Assembly: GCA_009785425.1 (NCBI GenBank)
Contig: WQWI01000002.1
Span: 55,480-119,479 of the forward strand
DNA length: 64,000 nucleotides
Direction of reading: 5' to 3'
From: Bacteroidales bacterium
Lineage (GTDB): Bacteria; Bacteroidota; Bacteroidia; Bacteroidales; P3
Shown here: positions 54,668 to 63,261 of the stretch, piece after piece
How the letters are laid out: every line of letters begins with the position of its first letter
How positions within the stretch are numbered: the stretch's first letter is position 1
The notes under the pieces: generated by a model
The model's input: only the letters and a program-made list of their open reading frames with translations
What the model was told of the DNA's origin: nothing
The model's database searches: none
Made by a program: the position numbers and the translations under genes

Positions 54668-55819
54668 ATGAATGCAACCGTTTTGAACAGCGAATTTGAC
54701 CATATCAGACCGTACACCAACGACGAGATTCCTGAGGCAATGCAACGTATTGCCGACGCTCACGAAGTTGGAAATATCGTCTCTTTTTTGTTTCCGGAGA
54801 TGAAACTGACCGAAGTTCGAGATTTGATCAGAAGTATTGAAACAACTGAAGAATTTCAAAAACTTTTGGCTATGAAGTCCGTTCAAAAAGTTGTGAAACA
54901 AACCACAAAAGGCGTTACAGTTGAAGGATTTGAAAACATCGACACCACAAAAAATCATGTTTTTGTTATGAATCATCGTGATATTGTGTTGGATTCGTCT
55001 TTGTTTCAGATAGCGTTGATGGATCATGGTTTCAAATCAACGGAAATTTGTGTTGGCGATAATTTGATGCCGACACAATTTTTTGTCGATATTTGGCGTT
55101 CCAACAAAATGGTAAAAGTGCTTCGTGGTGCGAGTATTCGTGAAACCTTGCAAAATTCGTTGATTTTTTCGAAATATCTGCGACATACCGTTACAAGCAA
55201 ACACGAATCCGTATGGATTGCACAACGCAACGGGCGTACCAAAGACGGCATAGATGTTACGGATCCCGCGTTAATCAAGATGTTTGCAATGAGTGCAACG
55301 GGCGATATTTTAACTTCGATTGCAGAATTAAATATCATTCCTGTGGCAATTTCATACCAAATTGAGCCTTGTGACTGGATGAAAACACGTGAATTATTTT
55401 TATCCAAAAATGCACCTTATCAAAAGGCTCCAAACGAAGATTTTCAGAGCATCTTAACAGGTATCATGCAGAGAAAAGGCAACGTGCATATTGCGATCGG
55501 AAAAACAATTAATCCCAAATTAGAAGCCTGCAAAAATTTACCGAATCATACAATTTTTAAGGGTATTGCGAAACTGATTGATGATGAAATTGTCAGTAAT
55601 TACAAACTGTTTGACACCAATTATATTGCTTACGATTTGCTCAACCAAACCGACAAATACGCATCGCATTACACCGACGAAGCCAAAGAGCAGTTCATTA
55701 TTAACATGAACGAAAAAATTGCACAAATCGGATTAAAATTTTATCCCGAATTGTGCAAGATTTTTTTCAGTATTTACGCAAACCCTGTGTTTTCGCATAA
55801 TTCCCGCAGCCAAAACTAA
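54668..55819 (+). CDS. PlsC-like acyltransferase family protein
   Basis: This 383-residue protein has an acyltransferase core: HVFVMNHRDIVLDSSLFQIA is the H-x5-D version of the usual N-H-x4-D block. FKSTEICVGDNLMPTQFFVD, WIAQRNGRTKDGIDVTDPAL (FPEG-like block) and IPVAISYQIEPCDW follow. Start ATG 54668 was chosen; an earlier in-frame start overlaps the upstream gene. Homologues in Bacteroidota are annotated as glycerol or 1-acylglycerol-phosphate acyltransferases in phospholipid synthesis. The substrate here is not proven. It ends 37 bases before the convergent mutase gene. Confidence 0.75.
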   Translation: MNATVLNSEFDHIRPYTNDEIPEAMQRIADAHEVGNIVSFLFPEMKLTEVRDLIRSIETTEEFQKLLAMKSVQKVVKQTTKGVTVEGFENIDTTKNHVFVMNHRDIVLDSSLFQIALMDHGFKSTEICVGDNLMPTQFFVDIWRSNKMVKVLRGASIRETLQNSLIFSKYLRHTVTSKHESVWIAQRNGRTKDGIDVTDPALIKMFAMSATGDILTSIAELNIIPVAISYQIEPCDWMKTRELFLSKNAPYQKAPNEDFQSILTGIMQRKGNVHIAIGKTINPKLEACKNLPNHTIFKGIAKLIDDEIVSNYKLFDTNYIAYDLLNQTDKYASHYTDEAKEQFIINMNEKIAQIGLKFYPELCKIFFSIYANPVFSHNSRSQN

Positions 55820-55856
55820 ATTAGTTTAGTTTTTTGGTAGCACTCAAACGCTACTT

Positions 55857-57728
55857 CTACTGGACTCCCAATTGCTTTTGGTAAGCCGTTAGCGTTTCGA
55901 TCAAGTTCGAACGAACGTGGATAAATTCGCTAACTCCTGTCGCCTTGAATGCTTCGAGGTTGTCGCCTGGGTGTCCGGCTAAAGCAATGTTTGTCTTTCC
56001 TTTAAGTACAGCACAAGTACCGTTCACCAAGTCCGGATATTCCTCATCCGAACTACACAACACAACAATATCTGCTTTTGCCGAAAGTGCAGCATTTGCA
56101 CCTTCTTCCGGAGTTTTGAATCCGGCATTATCAATGATTTCGTAACCGGCACAGCCGAAGAAATTCAAAGCAAATCCTGCACGAGCCTTACGCATGGCAA
56201 GATTTCCGTATGTTAGCAAAAAAACAATCGGTTTTTTCTTTCCGGATTTTACGGCTTTTTCGGTTGCCAAACGCAATTCTTCAAACGCTTCCGCACCACG
56301 ATACAAGTGAAGTTTTTTGTATTCTCCTGCGGGTGCGCAACCACAGTTTATGTTACATTCCGGCTCAATTTTGTCCAACATTGTTTCGTGTTGGTTCGGG
56401 AATTGGTTTGTTCCTAAAATAATGGTTTTGCGATTGGCGATATCCAAGTCACGTTGTTGTGCTGTTTTCGCAATTGCATCTTGGATAACACCTGCTTTGA
56501 AAGCCACAGTAAAACCACCTGTTTCCTCAATATCTTGGAACAATTTCCAAGCGTGTTGAGCAATCGAATCGGTCAAGTTTTCGATGTAATACGAACCTCC
56601 GGACGGGTCAACAATTTTGTCAAAATACGACTCCTCTTTCAAAATAATCTGCTGATTTCTGGCGATACGTGCAGAAAATTCGTCGGCACATTTATACGTG
56701 TTGTCGAATGCGTCAACGTGGATCGAGTTTGCACCACCAAGTGCCGCAGACATTGATTCCGTAGTGGTTCGAAGCATGTTCACGTTCGGATCATAAATGG
56801 ACTTATTCCATTTCGAGGTTGATGCGTGAACAAAAATCTGCGTATGTTTGGCGTTGTGAACACTCAACATATTCGCCCAAAGCATACGTGCTGCACGGAT
56901 TTTTGCGATTTCCATAAAGTAGTTCGAGCCAACAGCGATATTTAATGTCGTGGTTTTGGCAATGGCATCAATACCCAAACCTGCTTCCTTCAGCAAAATA
57001 AAATACTCGTTTGCCCAATTCAACGCATAACCCAACTCTTGAACGGAAGTAGCGCCGGCGTTGTGCAACAGTTCAGCATTGACCGACAACAAGCGGAAGT
57101 TTGGCAATTTTTCCGAAAACTCACGAAACAAATTTACGGCTGTTTCGACACATTTTTCCTGCGAGCCACACTTGCACGAAAAACCACCGTTTTTCAAGCC
57201 TTCGCCCAAAAAGTCAAAATCAATCGAGCCTTTTACGCTATTTGTCGGAATTTTATTTGCATTGAGATAACTTACAAAAAACGTCAATACTTCCGTGTAG
57301 TTGTCTGACTTCAAAAAGTGAACACCAACGGTTGCAACGTCAATACCCTTCAACAAAACTTCAAAATCTTTCTCCGACTTCACGTTTTTCACGATTAGTC
57401 CAACACTTTGAGCACCGCGTTTGACGGCATCTACAGCTATTGTGTTGATTTTCGAAAGTTCTTTCTGACAAATATCTTGACGAATTTCCCAGTCGTTGTT
57501 TTTGTCGGAATTTCCACGAACAAACGGGAATTCGGCAGGACTGGTTTGCAAATACGTCAAGTTTTTCAAATCCTCTTCACGATAATAAGGTTTTACCTTA
57601 AAACCTTCGGGAGTTTTCCATACCAATCTTTTTTCATAGTCGGCACCTTTGAGGTCTTTGATGATTACATCTTCCCACTGTTGTGTAGTTACGGGAGGAA
57701 ATTCGGAGAATAATTTTTCGTTATTCAT
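55857..57728 (-). CDS. mutA: Methylmalonyl-CoA mutase small (beta) subunit
   Basis: This 623-residue protein has the mutase TIM-barrel domain (FPPVTTQQWEDVIIKDLKGA, VKPYYREEDLKNL, LTYLQTSPAEFPFVRG, WKLFQDIEETGGF) and a C-terminal Rossmann-like domain. The latter lacks the cobalamin-binding D-x-H-x-x-G; the equivalent place reads LTYGNLAMRKARAGFA. This marks it as the non-catalytic small subunit. It pairs with MutB to interconvert succinyl-CoA and methylmalonyl-CoA in the propionate pathway. The start is ATG 57728 (MNNEKLF); the longer frame enters a palindromic repeat. No mutB follows, since the gene abuts a convergent neighbour. Confidence 0.9.
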   Translation of the reverse strand: MNNEKLFSEFPPVTTQQWEDVIIKDLKGADYEKRLVWKTPEGFKVKPYYREEDLKNLTYLQTSPAEFPFVRGNSDKNNDWEIRQDICQKELSKINTIAVDAVKRGAQSVGLIVKNVKSEKDFEVLLKGIDVATVGVHFLKSDNYTEVLTFFVSYLNANKIPTNSVKGSIDFDFLGEGLKNGGFSCKCGSQEKCVETAVNLFREFSEKLPNFRLLSVNAELLHNAGATSVQELGYALNWANEYFILLKEAGLGIDAIAKTTTLNIAVGSNYFMEIAKIRAARMLWANMLSVHNAKHTQIFVHASTSKWNKSIYDPNVNMLRTTTESMSAALGGANSIHVDAFDNTYKCADEFSARIARNQQIILKEESYFDKIVDPSGGSYYIENLTDSIAQHAWKLFQDIEETGGFTVAFKAGVIQDAIAKTAQQRDLDIANRKTIILGTNQFPNQHETMLDKIEPECNINCGCAPAGEYKKLHLYRGAEAFEELRLATEKAVKSGKKKPIVFLLTYGNLAMRKARAGFALNFFGCAGYEIIDNAGFKTPEEGANAALSAKADIVVLCSSDEEYPDLVNGTCAVLKGKTNIALAGHPGDNLEAFKATGVSEFIHVRSNLIETLTAYQKQLGVQ

Positions 57729-57751
57729 AGTTTTGTGTGTTTTTGGTTTGG

Positions 57752-57776
57752 ACGACCGCAAGGGCGCCCTTACATT
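57752..57776. repeat. Palindromic repeat relative in mutA leader
   Basis: GACGACCGCAAGGGCGCCCT followed by TACATT shares its GCCCTTACATT tail with the repeat at the pyrE stop (22768-22796). It lies between the mutA promoter and ATG. Confidence 0.5.
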
Positions 57777-57782
57777 TTGTTT

Positions 57783-57791
57783 GCAAAGATA
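57783..57791 (-). promoter_or_regulatory. -7 promoter box for mutA
   Basis: On the minus strand this reads TATCTTTGC, about 55 bases upstream of ATG 57728; the leader would contain the repeat at 57752-57776. Confidence 0.55.
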
Positions 57792-57968
57792 CAAAAAAAA
57801 TTACAATTTGCAACTCTAATTAACCATAAAAATTTGGTTAATTCAAAAAAAGCTGTAACTTTGTATCACAGAAAGCAGAGTCGAATGGGCTTCACTACGA
57901 AAATAGCGATTTATGGCGATTTTCGCCGGTCTTACCATTTATTTCTGTTTTTATGTATAAACGTCATT

Positions 57969-57999
57969 TTGCCATTTCGAATAAAATGCGTATCTTTGC
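57969..57999 (+). promoter_or_regulatory. Promoter of AAA/DUF4143 gene
   Basis: TTG at 57969-57971 and TATCTTTGC at 57991-57999, 19 bases apart, fit the Bacteroidetes promoter pattern. The predicted start near 58006 supports ATG 58058 over an in-frame start at 57953. Confidence 0.65.
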
Positions 58000-58057
58000 A
58001 GACCAAACTTTGTGTTTTTATGAAGTTTGGTCTACAAAATTAAGCAACGGAAACAAA

Positions 58058-59263
58058 ATGAAACAAATAAAGCGAGAAGATTATCTGCGAACACTTATTG
58101 GGCTGCGAGATAAAAATTTGATCAAAATACTGACCGGTGTGAGGCGTTGCGGAAAATCAACGATTATGCAAATGTTCCGTGATTACTTGATTGCTGACGG
58201 TGTGAGCAAAAGTCAAATCGTTTTTATGAATTTAGAAGATTTGGAAAACAGCAAGTGGCTAAACGATCTTGATGGATTGTATTATCACATCACAAGACAA
58301 TTGGATTTATCTGAGCCTTGCTATGTTTTTCTTGATGAAATACAACAAGTGAAAAATTTTGAACGACTTGTGGCAGGTCTTAATGTGAAGCCAAACATTG
58401 ATGTATATATTACAGGATCAAATGCTTATATTCTTTCGAGTGAATTGGGAACGCTATTGACAGGTCGCTACATTTCTATTCATGTCTTGCCATTCTCGTT
58501 CAAAGAGTTTCTTTTGACACAAGCGGATACATCTCGCACCGATTTATTGTTTACAAGATATTTGGACACCGGCGGAATGCCCGGAATTTTTCAACTACCC
58601 GAAAATTCAGTTAGAAACTACATTCAAGATGTTATTCAAAACATCATTCAAAAAGATGTTTTGGTGCGAAACAAATGGAAAAACACAGACCACTTCAACA
58701 AAACAACTGCTTTTTTGTTTGACACAATCGGCTCAACCCTATCAACAAAAAAAATCACAAACACACTAAAGTCAAGCGGTATTGCCATTTCGCACAACAC
58801 GATTGAAAGTTATATTCAAGCATTGGTAGAATCGTATATGTTTTACAAGGTAAAACGCTTTGATTTGAAGGGCAAAGGACTTTTAATGACACAAGAAAAA
58901 TACTATACTGTTGATCTTGGATTTAAGAGATATTTTCTTGGTGCAAAAAACACCACTGATTTAGGGCACAATTTGGAAAATATCGTCTATTTGGAACTTC
59001 TTCGCAGAGGGCATCAAATCCACATCGGAAAAGCCGATGATACAGAAATAGATTTTGTTATCCAAACTCCGGCAGGCAGCAGAGAGTATATTCAAGTGGC
59101 ATGGACAGCAAAAGAACAATCTACTTTCGAACGAGAAATACGTCCGTTTGAGCGTGTAAAAGATTTTAACAAGCGCACGTTACTCACAACCGACATAGAA
59201 CCGACTACAGCCTACAAAGGCATACAAAAGATCAATGTAATTGACTGGTTGTTGGGCGATTGA
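58058..59263 (+). CDS. AAA_14/DUF4143 ATP-binding protein
   Basis: This 401-residue protein has an N-terminal AAA domain with Walker A LTGVRRCGKSTIMQMF and Walker B PCYVFLDEIQQVKNFERLVA, then a sensor-like VYITGSNAYILSSELGTLLT. A C-terminal DUF4143 region has GHNLENIVYLELLRRGHQIH and a degenerate nuclease-like DDTEIDFVIQTPAGSREYIQ. These proteins are common in Bacteroidota and archaea; their role is unknown and copies are often strain-variable. It stands alone with its own promoter, divergent from mutA. Confidence 0.85.
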   Translation: MKQIKREDYLRTLIGLRDKNLIKILTGVRRCGKSTIMQMFRDYLIADGVSKSQIVFMNLEDLENSKWLNDLDGLYYHITRQLDLSEPCYVFLDEIQQVKNFERLVAGLNVKPNIDVYITGSNAYILSSELGTLLTGRYISIHVLPFSFKEFLLTQADTSRTDLLFTRYLDTGGMPGIFQLPENSVRNYIQDVIQNIIQKDVLVRNKWKNTDHFNKTTAFLFDTIGSTLSTKKITNTLKSSGIAISHNTIESYIQALVESYMFYKVKRFDLKGKGLLMTQEKYYTVDLGFKRYFLGAKNTTDLGHNLENIVYLELLRRGHQIHIGKADDTEIDFVIQTPAGSREYIQVAWTAKEQSTFEREIRPFERVKDFNKRTLLTTDIEPTTAYKGIQKINVIDWLLGD

Positions 59264-59283
59264 TAAAATGCAATAAGTAAGAC

Positions 59284-61722
59284 TTAGTACGACAAAGGTT
59301 TTTTATGTATCGACCCCAAATTACAGTCATCAACACACAGTCCGCATTTCACACATTTTTCGATGTCAATCGTATGGCGCTCGTAAGGCGTATAAGGAAT
59401 AGCCTCTACGGGGCAGGTTTTGGCACATTTGGTACAGCCGTTGCAAGTTTCGTCAATGGTGTAGATAACCATATCTTTGCAAACACCGGTTTTACAAAGA
59501 CCATTGATGTGCTCCTCGTATTCTTCACGAAAATATTTCAATGTCGTCAAAACCGGATTGGGAGCGGTTTTACCTAATCCGCAAAGCGAGTTTTTTTTCA
59601 CGCTCAGTGCAAGTTCTTCCAATTTTTCAATATCGCCTTGTTCGCCTTTTCCGGTAGTAATTTTTTCTAGAATATCCAACATTCGTCGGACGCCAACTCG
59701 ACAAAACGTACATTTTCCGCAGGATTCCTCACAGGTAAACGTCAAAAAATACTTTGCTACATCCACCATACAATCGCTTTCGCTCAACACCACCAAACCG
59801 CCCGAACCCATCATCGCACCCATTTGCGAAAACGCATCAAAATCCACCTGAACATCACACAAATGTGCAGGAATACAGCCGCCCGAAGGACCGCCAATCT
59901 GAATGGCTTTCAGTTTAGACGGGGCACCACTCATCTCTGTAACGCCACCCCCGATGTTTTCGATAATTTGATTTAAGGTAATACCCATCGGCACTTCGAT
60001 CAATCCGCCGTGACGGATTTTTCCCGCCAAAGCAAACACCTTTGTGCCTTTGCTGTTGGGCGTTCCGATTTCTGCGTAATGCTCTGCACCAAAATTGATA
60101 ATATAGGGAATTTGGCTGAATGTTTCCACATTATTGACTAAAGTCGGACAGCCGTTCAATCCTTCAACAGCAGGGTAAGGCGGACGTTGCTTGGGAAATC
60201 CGCGTTTGCCCTCAATAGAAGCAATCAGTCCGGTTTCCTCGCCGCAAACGAATGCACCTGCTCCTTCAAAAATTGAAATATCAAATGAAAAATTTGTTCC
60301 CAAAATGTTTTGACCAAGCAGATTTCTTTCGTAGCAAAGTTCAAGAGCCCTATGAATTCGCTCGACAGCCAACGGATATTCGGCACGAATATAAAAAATG
60401 CCTTTCGTTGCACCCACCGCATAGCCTGCGATAATCATACCTTCAATCACACGAAACGGATAGGATTCGAGGATCATTCTATCCATAAATGCACCTGGAT
60501 CACCCTCGTCACCGTTGCAAATGATGTATTTTTGTTGTATGTGGTTGCTGAGCGGAGTCGAAGCAACGATTTCCCATTTCTTCCCAGACGGGAAACCACC
60601 GCCACCGCGACCGCGGATACCGCTGTTGATAATGGTTTCGATGATTGTTTTTTGTTGTTGTAGAGACGCAATGCATTGCGTCTCTACGGTTGTAGGATCA
60701 ATCGTTTTTTTCAAGGCACCAAACCCACCTTGCGTAATATATTCCTCCAAATTCAACGGTGCCAAGAAACCACAACCTTCGGTAGAAATATGTTTTTGAT
60801 AGGATAAAAAATTATCAATCATGCCGAGGCGTTCGTGCTCAGGTTGCCAAATCACGTTATCCCATGTGCTGTCGGTATGAAATGTATCAACATGGTTGAG
60901 CAGTTTATTTTTCCAACGTTTGAAATAACTTTCAGGCTCGAAGTGATGATGCAAAATTTCTTTGATTTCCGAAGGTTTCACATTGGGATAGCGCTCAACA
61001 GAACCATCGGGTAACACAACATCAATTAGCGGAACCTTACTACAAACACCTACGCAACCAACCTCTTTAATATCAACATCTATTCCCAATTCTTGTTCCG
61101 CTTTTTTTAATTCTTCCCAAATGTCCGACGAGCCGCTTGCTTGGCAACACGAGCCCATTCCAAGACGGATTTCTCCAACGATTTTGCGTTGTTCACGAGC
61201 GAGACGTTCTTCATTGCCACGTTCGGCTTCTATTAAAAAATCTTCAATAACTTCATTGACCTTTCCGGGCGCCACGTGGGCATAAATTTTTTCATCGATT
61301 TGCACAACCGGAGCCAACGAACAACAACCCAAACAGGCGATTTTTTCGATGGAAAAAAGTTCGTCTTCGGTGGTGATTTTATCATCCTCAATTTTCAACT
61401 CACGACGAAAGGCATCAATGACATTGTTCGCACCTTTCACATGGCAAGCTGTTCCGGTGCAGACTTTGATGAGATGCTTTCCGTAAGGAACGTGCTTAAA
61501 TTGTGAATAAAACGTGGCGACACTGATAAGTTGTGCACGGTCAATTTCTGTTTTTTCATAAATACGCTCAATAGCCTCGTACGGCAAGTAGCCAAATTCA
61601 TTTTGCAGCGCTTGAAGCAAAGGAATAATGATATTTCGGGTTGTACCGATTTGCTCGATAACGGCATCGGTTTGGGCGATGAAATCAATATTGGTATTTT
61701 TACTATCGCAATTGCAAGACAT
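59284..61722 (-). CDS. NADH dehydrogenase-type NuoE-NuoF fusion (diaphorase, HndC/HydB-like)
   Basis: This 812-residue protein fuses several modules. A NuoE-like thioredoxin-fold domain carries 2Fe-2S ligands (KVCTGTACHVKGANNVIDAF, IACLGCCSLAPVVQID). A second 2Fe-2S thioredoxin-like domain follows (GSCCQASGSSDIW, VGCVGVCSKVPLIDVV). NuoF contributes NADH/FMN binding (GIRGRGGGGFPSGKKW, CNGDEGDPGAFMDR, GAGAFVCGEETGLIASIEG) and a 4Fe-4S site (ESCGKCTFCRVGVRR). Two C-terminal ferredoxin clusters close it (CNGCTKCAKTCPVEAI, CVKCGLCVDDC). It links NADH to an iron-sulfur acceptor, as in bifurcating hydrogenases. Residues about 346-355 (TVETQCIASL) are encoded by a perfect 28-base palindrome. The start is ATG 61722 (MSCNCDSK). 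Confidence 0.88.
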   Translation of the reverse strand: MSCNCDSKNTNIDFIAQTDAVIEQIGTTRNIIIPLLQALQNEFGYLPYEAIERIYEKTEIDRAQLISVATFYSQFKHVPYGKHLIKVCTGTACHVKGANNVIDAFRRELKIEDDKITTEDELFSIEKIACLGCCSLAPVVQIDEKIYAHVAPGKVNEVIEDFLIEAERGNEERLAREQRKIVGEIRLGMGSCCQASGSSDIWEELKKAEQELGIDVDIKEVGCVGVCSKVPLIDVVLPDGSVERYPNVKPSEIKEILHHHFEPESYFKRWKNKLLNHVDTFHTDSTWDNVIWQPEHERLGMIDNFLSYQKHISTEGCGFLAPLNLEEYITQGGFGALKKTIDPTTVETQCIASLQQQKTIIETIINSGIRGRGGGGFPSGKKWEIVASTPLSNHIQQKYIICNGDEGDPGAFMDRMILESYPFRVIEGMIIAGYAVGATKGIFYIRAEYPLAVERIHRALELCYERNLLGQNILGTNFSFDISIFEGAGAFVCGEETGLIASIEGKRGFPKQRPPYPAVEGLNGCPTLVNNVETFSQIPYIINFGAEHYAEIGTPNSKGTKVFALAGKIRHGGLIEVPMGITLNQIIENIGGGVTEMSGAPSKLKAIQIGGPSGGCIPAHLCDVQVDFDAFSQMGAMMGSGGLVVLSESDCMVDVAKYFLTFTCEESCGKCTFCRVGVRRMLDILEKITTGKGEQGDIEKLEELALSVKKNSLCGLGKTAPNPVLTTLKYFREEYEEHINGLCKTGVCKDMVIYTIDETCNGCTKCAKTCPVEAIPYTPYERHTIDIEKCVKCGLCVDDCNLGSIHKKPLSY
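60660..60687. repeat. Perfect 28-bp palindrome inside nuoEF-like gene
   Basis: GTAGAGACGCAATG is followed immediately by its exact reverse complement CATTGCGTCTCTAC. It is read in frame, encoding TVETQCIASL between DPT and QQQKTIIETI. Palindromes of the GTAGAGACG type are known dispersed repeats in several bacterial phyla. Confidence 0.95.
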
Positions 61723-61738
61723 TTTTGTACTTTTTCCT

Positions 61739-61747
61739 GCAAAGATA
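61739..61747 (-). promoter_or_regulatory. -7 promoter box for nuoEF-like gene
   Basis: On the minus strand this reads TATCTTTGC, 17 bases upstream of ATG 61722. It is back to back with the LolD-like gene promoter. Confidence 0.6.
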
Positions 61748-61760
61748 CGAAAATTTTTCT

Positions 61761-61769
61761 TAACTTTGC
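61761..61769 (+). promoter_or_regulatory. -7 promoter box for LolD-like gene
   Basis: TAACTTTGC matches TAnnTTTG, 17 bases before ATG 61786. It shows that the long upstream frame from 61531 is not translated. Confidence 0.6.
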
Positions 61770-61785
61770 AAAAAATACTGAAGTC

Positions 61786-62451
61786 ATGTTGCAATTATCT
61801 CAAATAACCAAAAAATTCCCTGACGGCGAGAACTCGTTCAATCATGTGCTTCGTGGCATAAGTACGACTATCGAAAAAGGCGATTTCATCGCAATCAAAG
61901 GTGCTTCAGGCTCGGGAAAAACCACTTTGCTTTCTATTTTGGGAACATTACTTCAACCCGATAGTGGAAGTTATAGGCTCAACGATCAAGAAATTAATGC
62001 GCCCGGCGTGGATTATTCCGCCATTCGCAACCAAAAACTTGGATTTGTCTTTCAAGACCATCGCTTGCTCCCGCAACTTACGGCATTGGAAAATATCTTA
62101 TTGCCAACCCTCGCCTTTCAAAGCAAAGCCGATGATTCGCAAATTGATTACGCAAAGCAATTAATGGAGTTGACGGACATTACATCGGTTGCAAATCAGT
62201 ATCCCGACACGCTTTCCGGCGGAGAAGCCAGTCGAACAGCCGTCTGCCGTGCACTAATCATGAAGCCGTTACTCGTTTTGGCAGACGAGCCTACCGGACA
62301 ATTGGACGCCGATAATGCTCGAAATGTTGCGTTGTTGTTAAAAAAAATAAATCACGAACTCGGAACAACCATTATTATGGTAACACACTCCGATGAAATC
62401 GCTGCTGTTGCAAATCGGACTTTAACTTTGATAGATGGCATTCTGACTTAA
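61786..62451 (+). CDS. ABC transporter ATP-binding protein, LolD/MacB type
   Basis: This 221-residue ATPase has Walker A KGASGSGKTTLLSILGTL, the Q-loop GFVFQDHRLLPQLTALENI, signature LSGGEASRTAVCRALIMKPL, Walker B VLADEPTGQLD and H-loop MVTHSDEI. The LxPQLTxxEN and EPTGQLD blocks place it in the LolD/MacB/FtsE group, which drives lipoprotein release or envelope export. The permease is not adjacent. The signature reads LSGGEASR rather than LSGGQ.QR, a common variant in this group. Start ATG 61786 follows its own promoter. Confidence 0.88.
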   Translation: MLQLSQITKKFPDGENSFNHVLRGISTTIEKGDFIAIKGASGSGKTTLLSILGTLLQPDSGSYRLNDQEINAPGVDYSAIRNQKLGFVFQDHRLLPQLTALENILLPTLAFQSKADDSQIDYAKQLMELTDITSVANQYPDTLSGGEASRTAVCRALIMKPLLVLADEPTGQLDADNARNVALLLKKINHELGTTIIMVTHSDEIAAVANRTLTLIDGILT

Positions 62452-63123
62452 CTACGGAGTCATTGCCGGAGCTGGATTTCTATTAGGTCTGTTGCTCGGG
62501 AATATAATCGTATTCTCTCCAAACAAGCCACCTTGCGTGACTTCATTTATAAATACGGTAGCCAAACTAACTCCAACTCCGATTCCAAGATTCAGCCAAA
62601 TGCGACGAGATTTGATACGACGGGCTTCTGCGGTATAACCGTGATAGAATAGCCTGTGATCAATCAACGGCACGTCCGGATGTCCGAGATTTTCAATCCT
62701 AACCGGAGTTACTGAAGCCGGAATCGCGAATGAGGCACCCAAAACCGGTCCTGCGAAAGGAACTGCCGAAAGGAATAGCGCTGTTGTTGCCGCAGGTCTG
62801 AATCCTCTATAATGTTCTCGTGCTGCGAGTCTGCCGAGAAGATAAATTTCCCCAAGTCGCAAAATAGAGGCTGTATCTGAAAAATCAGCAAAAACAAGGC
62901 GTCCAAGCGGAGCATTTGAGTCATAAACAAACTCAAACATATTCGATCTGTGAAGTGTAAAATAGTTTGGGAAGCCATCCACATTAAAGCGAAATCTAAC
63001 ATCATCGCCATCAACGACAGCTTGATTTGGCAGGATTACCGGGCGTCCGACTGCGAATGGGTCCTGTGCTTGTAAGCTAATGAAAAGCATCGTTATCAAG
63101 CAGGAAAGTAGAAATCTTATCAT
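62452..63123 (-). CDS. Secreted or envelope hypothetical protein, 223 aa
   Basis: No family is recognised. The protein starts MIRFLLSCLITMLFISLQAQ (signal peptide). The mature part has a beta-rich portion (RFRFNVDGFPNYFTLHRSNM) and two hydrophobic segments (TTALFLSAVPFAGPVLGASF; WLNLGIGVGVSLATVFINEV), then a polar Asn/Pro-rich tail. Membrane association after export is likely. ATG 63123 was chosen over an upstream in-frame start that falls in the promoter region. Its stop is adjacent to that of the LolD-like gene (convergent, no gap). Confidence 0.55.
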   Translation of the reverse strand: MIRFLLSCLITMLFISLQAQDPFAVGRPVILPNQAVVDGDDVRFRFNVDGFPNYFTLHRSNMFEFVYDSNAPLGRLVFADFSDTASILRLGEIYLLGRLAAREHYRGFRPAATTALFLSAVPFAGPVLGASFAIPASVTPVRIENLGHPDVPLIDHRLFYHGYTAEARRIKSRRIWLNLGIGVGVSLATVFINEVTQGGLFGENTIIFPSNRPNRNPAPAMTP

Positions 63124-63174
63124 CGGTGTATTTTTTATCCTTTGTGTATATGTATTGAATGTGTAAAATATTTG

Positions 63175-63183
63175 GCAAAGGTA
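63175..63183 (-). promoter_or_regulatory. -7 promoter box for secreted hypothetical protein
   Basis: On the minus strand this reads TACCTTTGC, fitting TAnnTTTG, 52 bases upstream of ATG 63123. A second match (TATCTTTGC) is at 63264-63272. Confidence 0.5.
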
Positions 63184-63208
63184 CAACTTTTTTTTGAAAT
63201 AAACAAAA

Positions 63209-63229
63209 AATGCGGTAAAAAACCGCATT
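63209..63229. terminator. AATGCGGT-ACCGCATT hairpin
   Basis: A perfect 8-base stem with a five-A loop (63209-63229) lies between the secreted hypothetical gene and the IS3 remnant. It could end transcription from the left or right or lie near the IS border; no clear U tract follows on the plus strand. Confidence 0.45.
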
Positions 63230-63261
63230 GGGTAGATTCAAGTATCAAATGCAACTTTGTT

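Noticed and set aside
57729..57794. Upstream extension of mutA to 57794
   Set aside because: It crosses a palindromic repeat and the promoter box, and the residues do not fit the family.
61531..61785. Long upstream extension of the LolD-like ATPase gene
   Set aside because: This stretch is antisense to the NuoE-NuoF gene and precedes the TAACTTTGC promoter; the ATPase fold begins at 61786.
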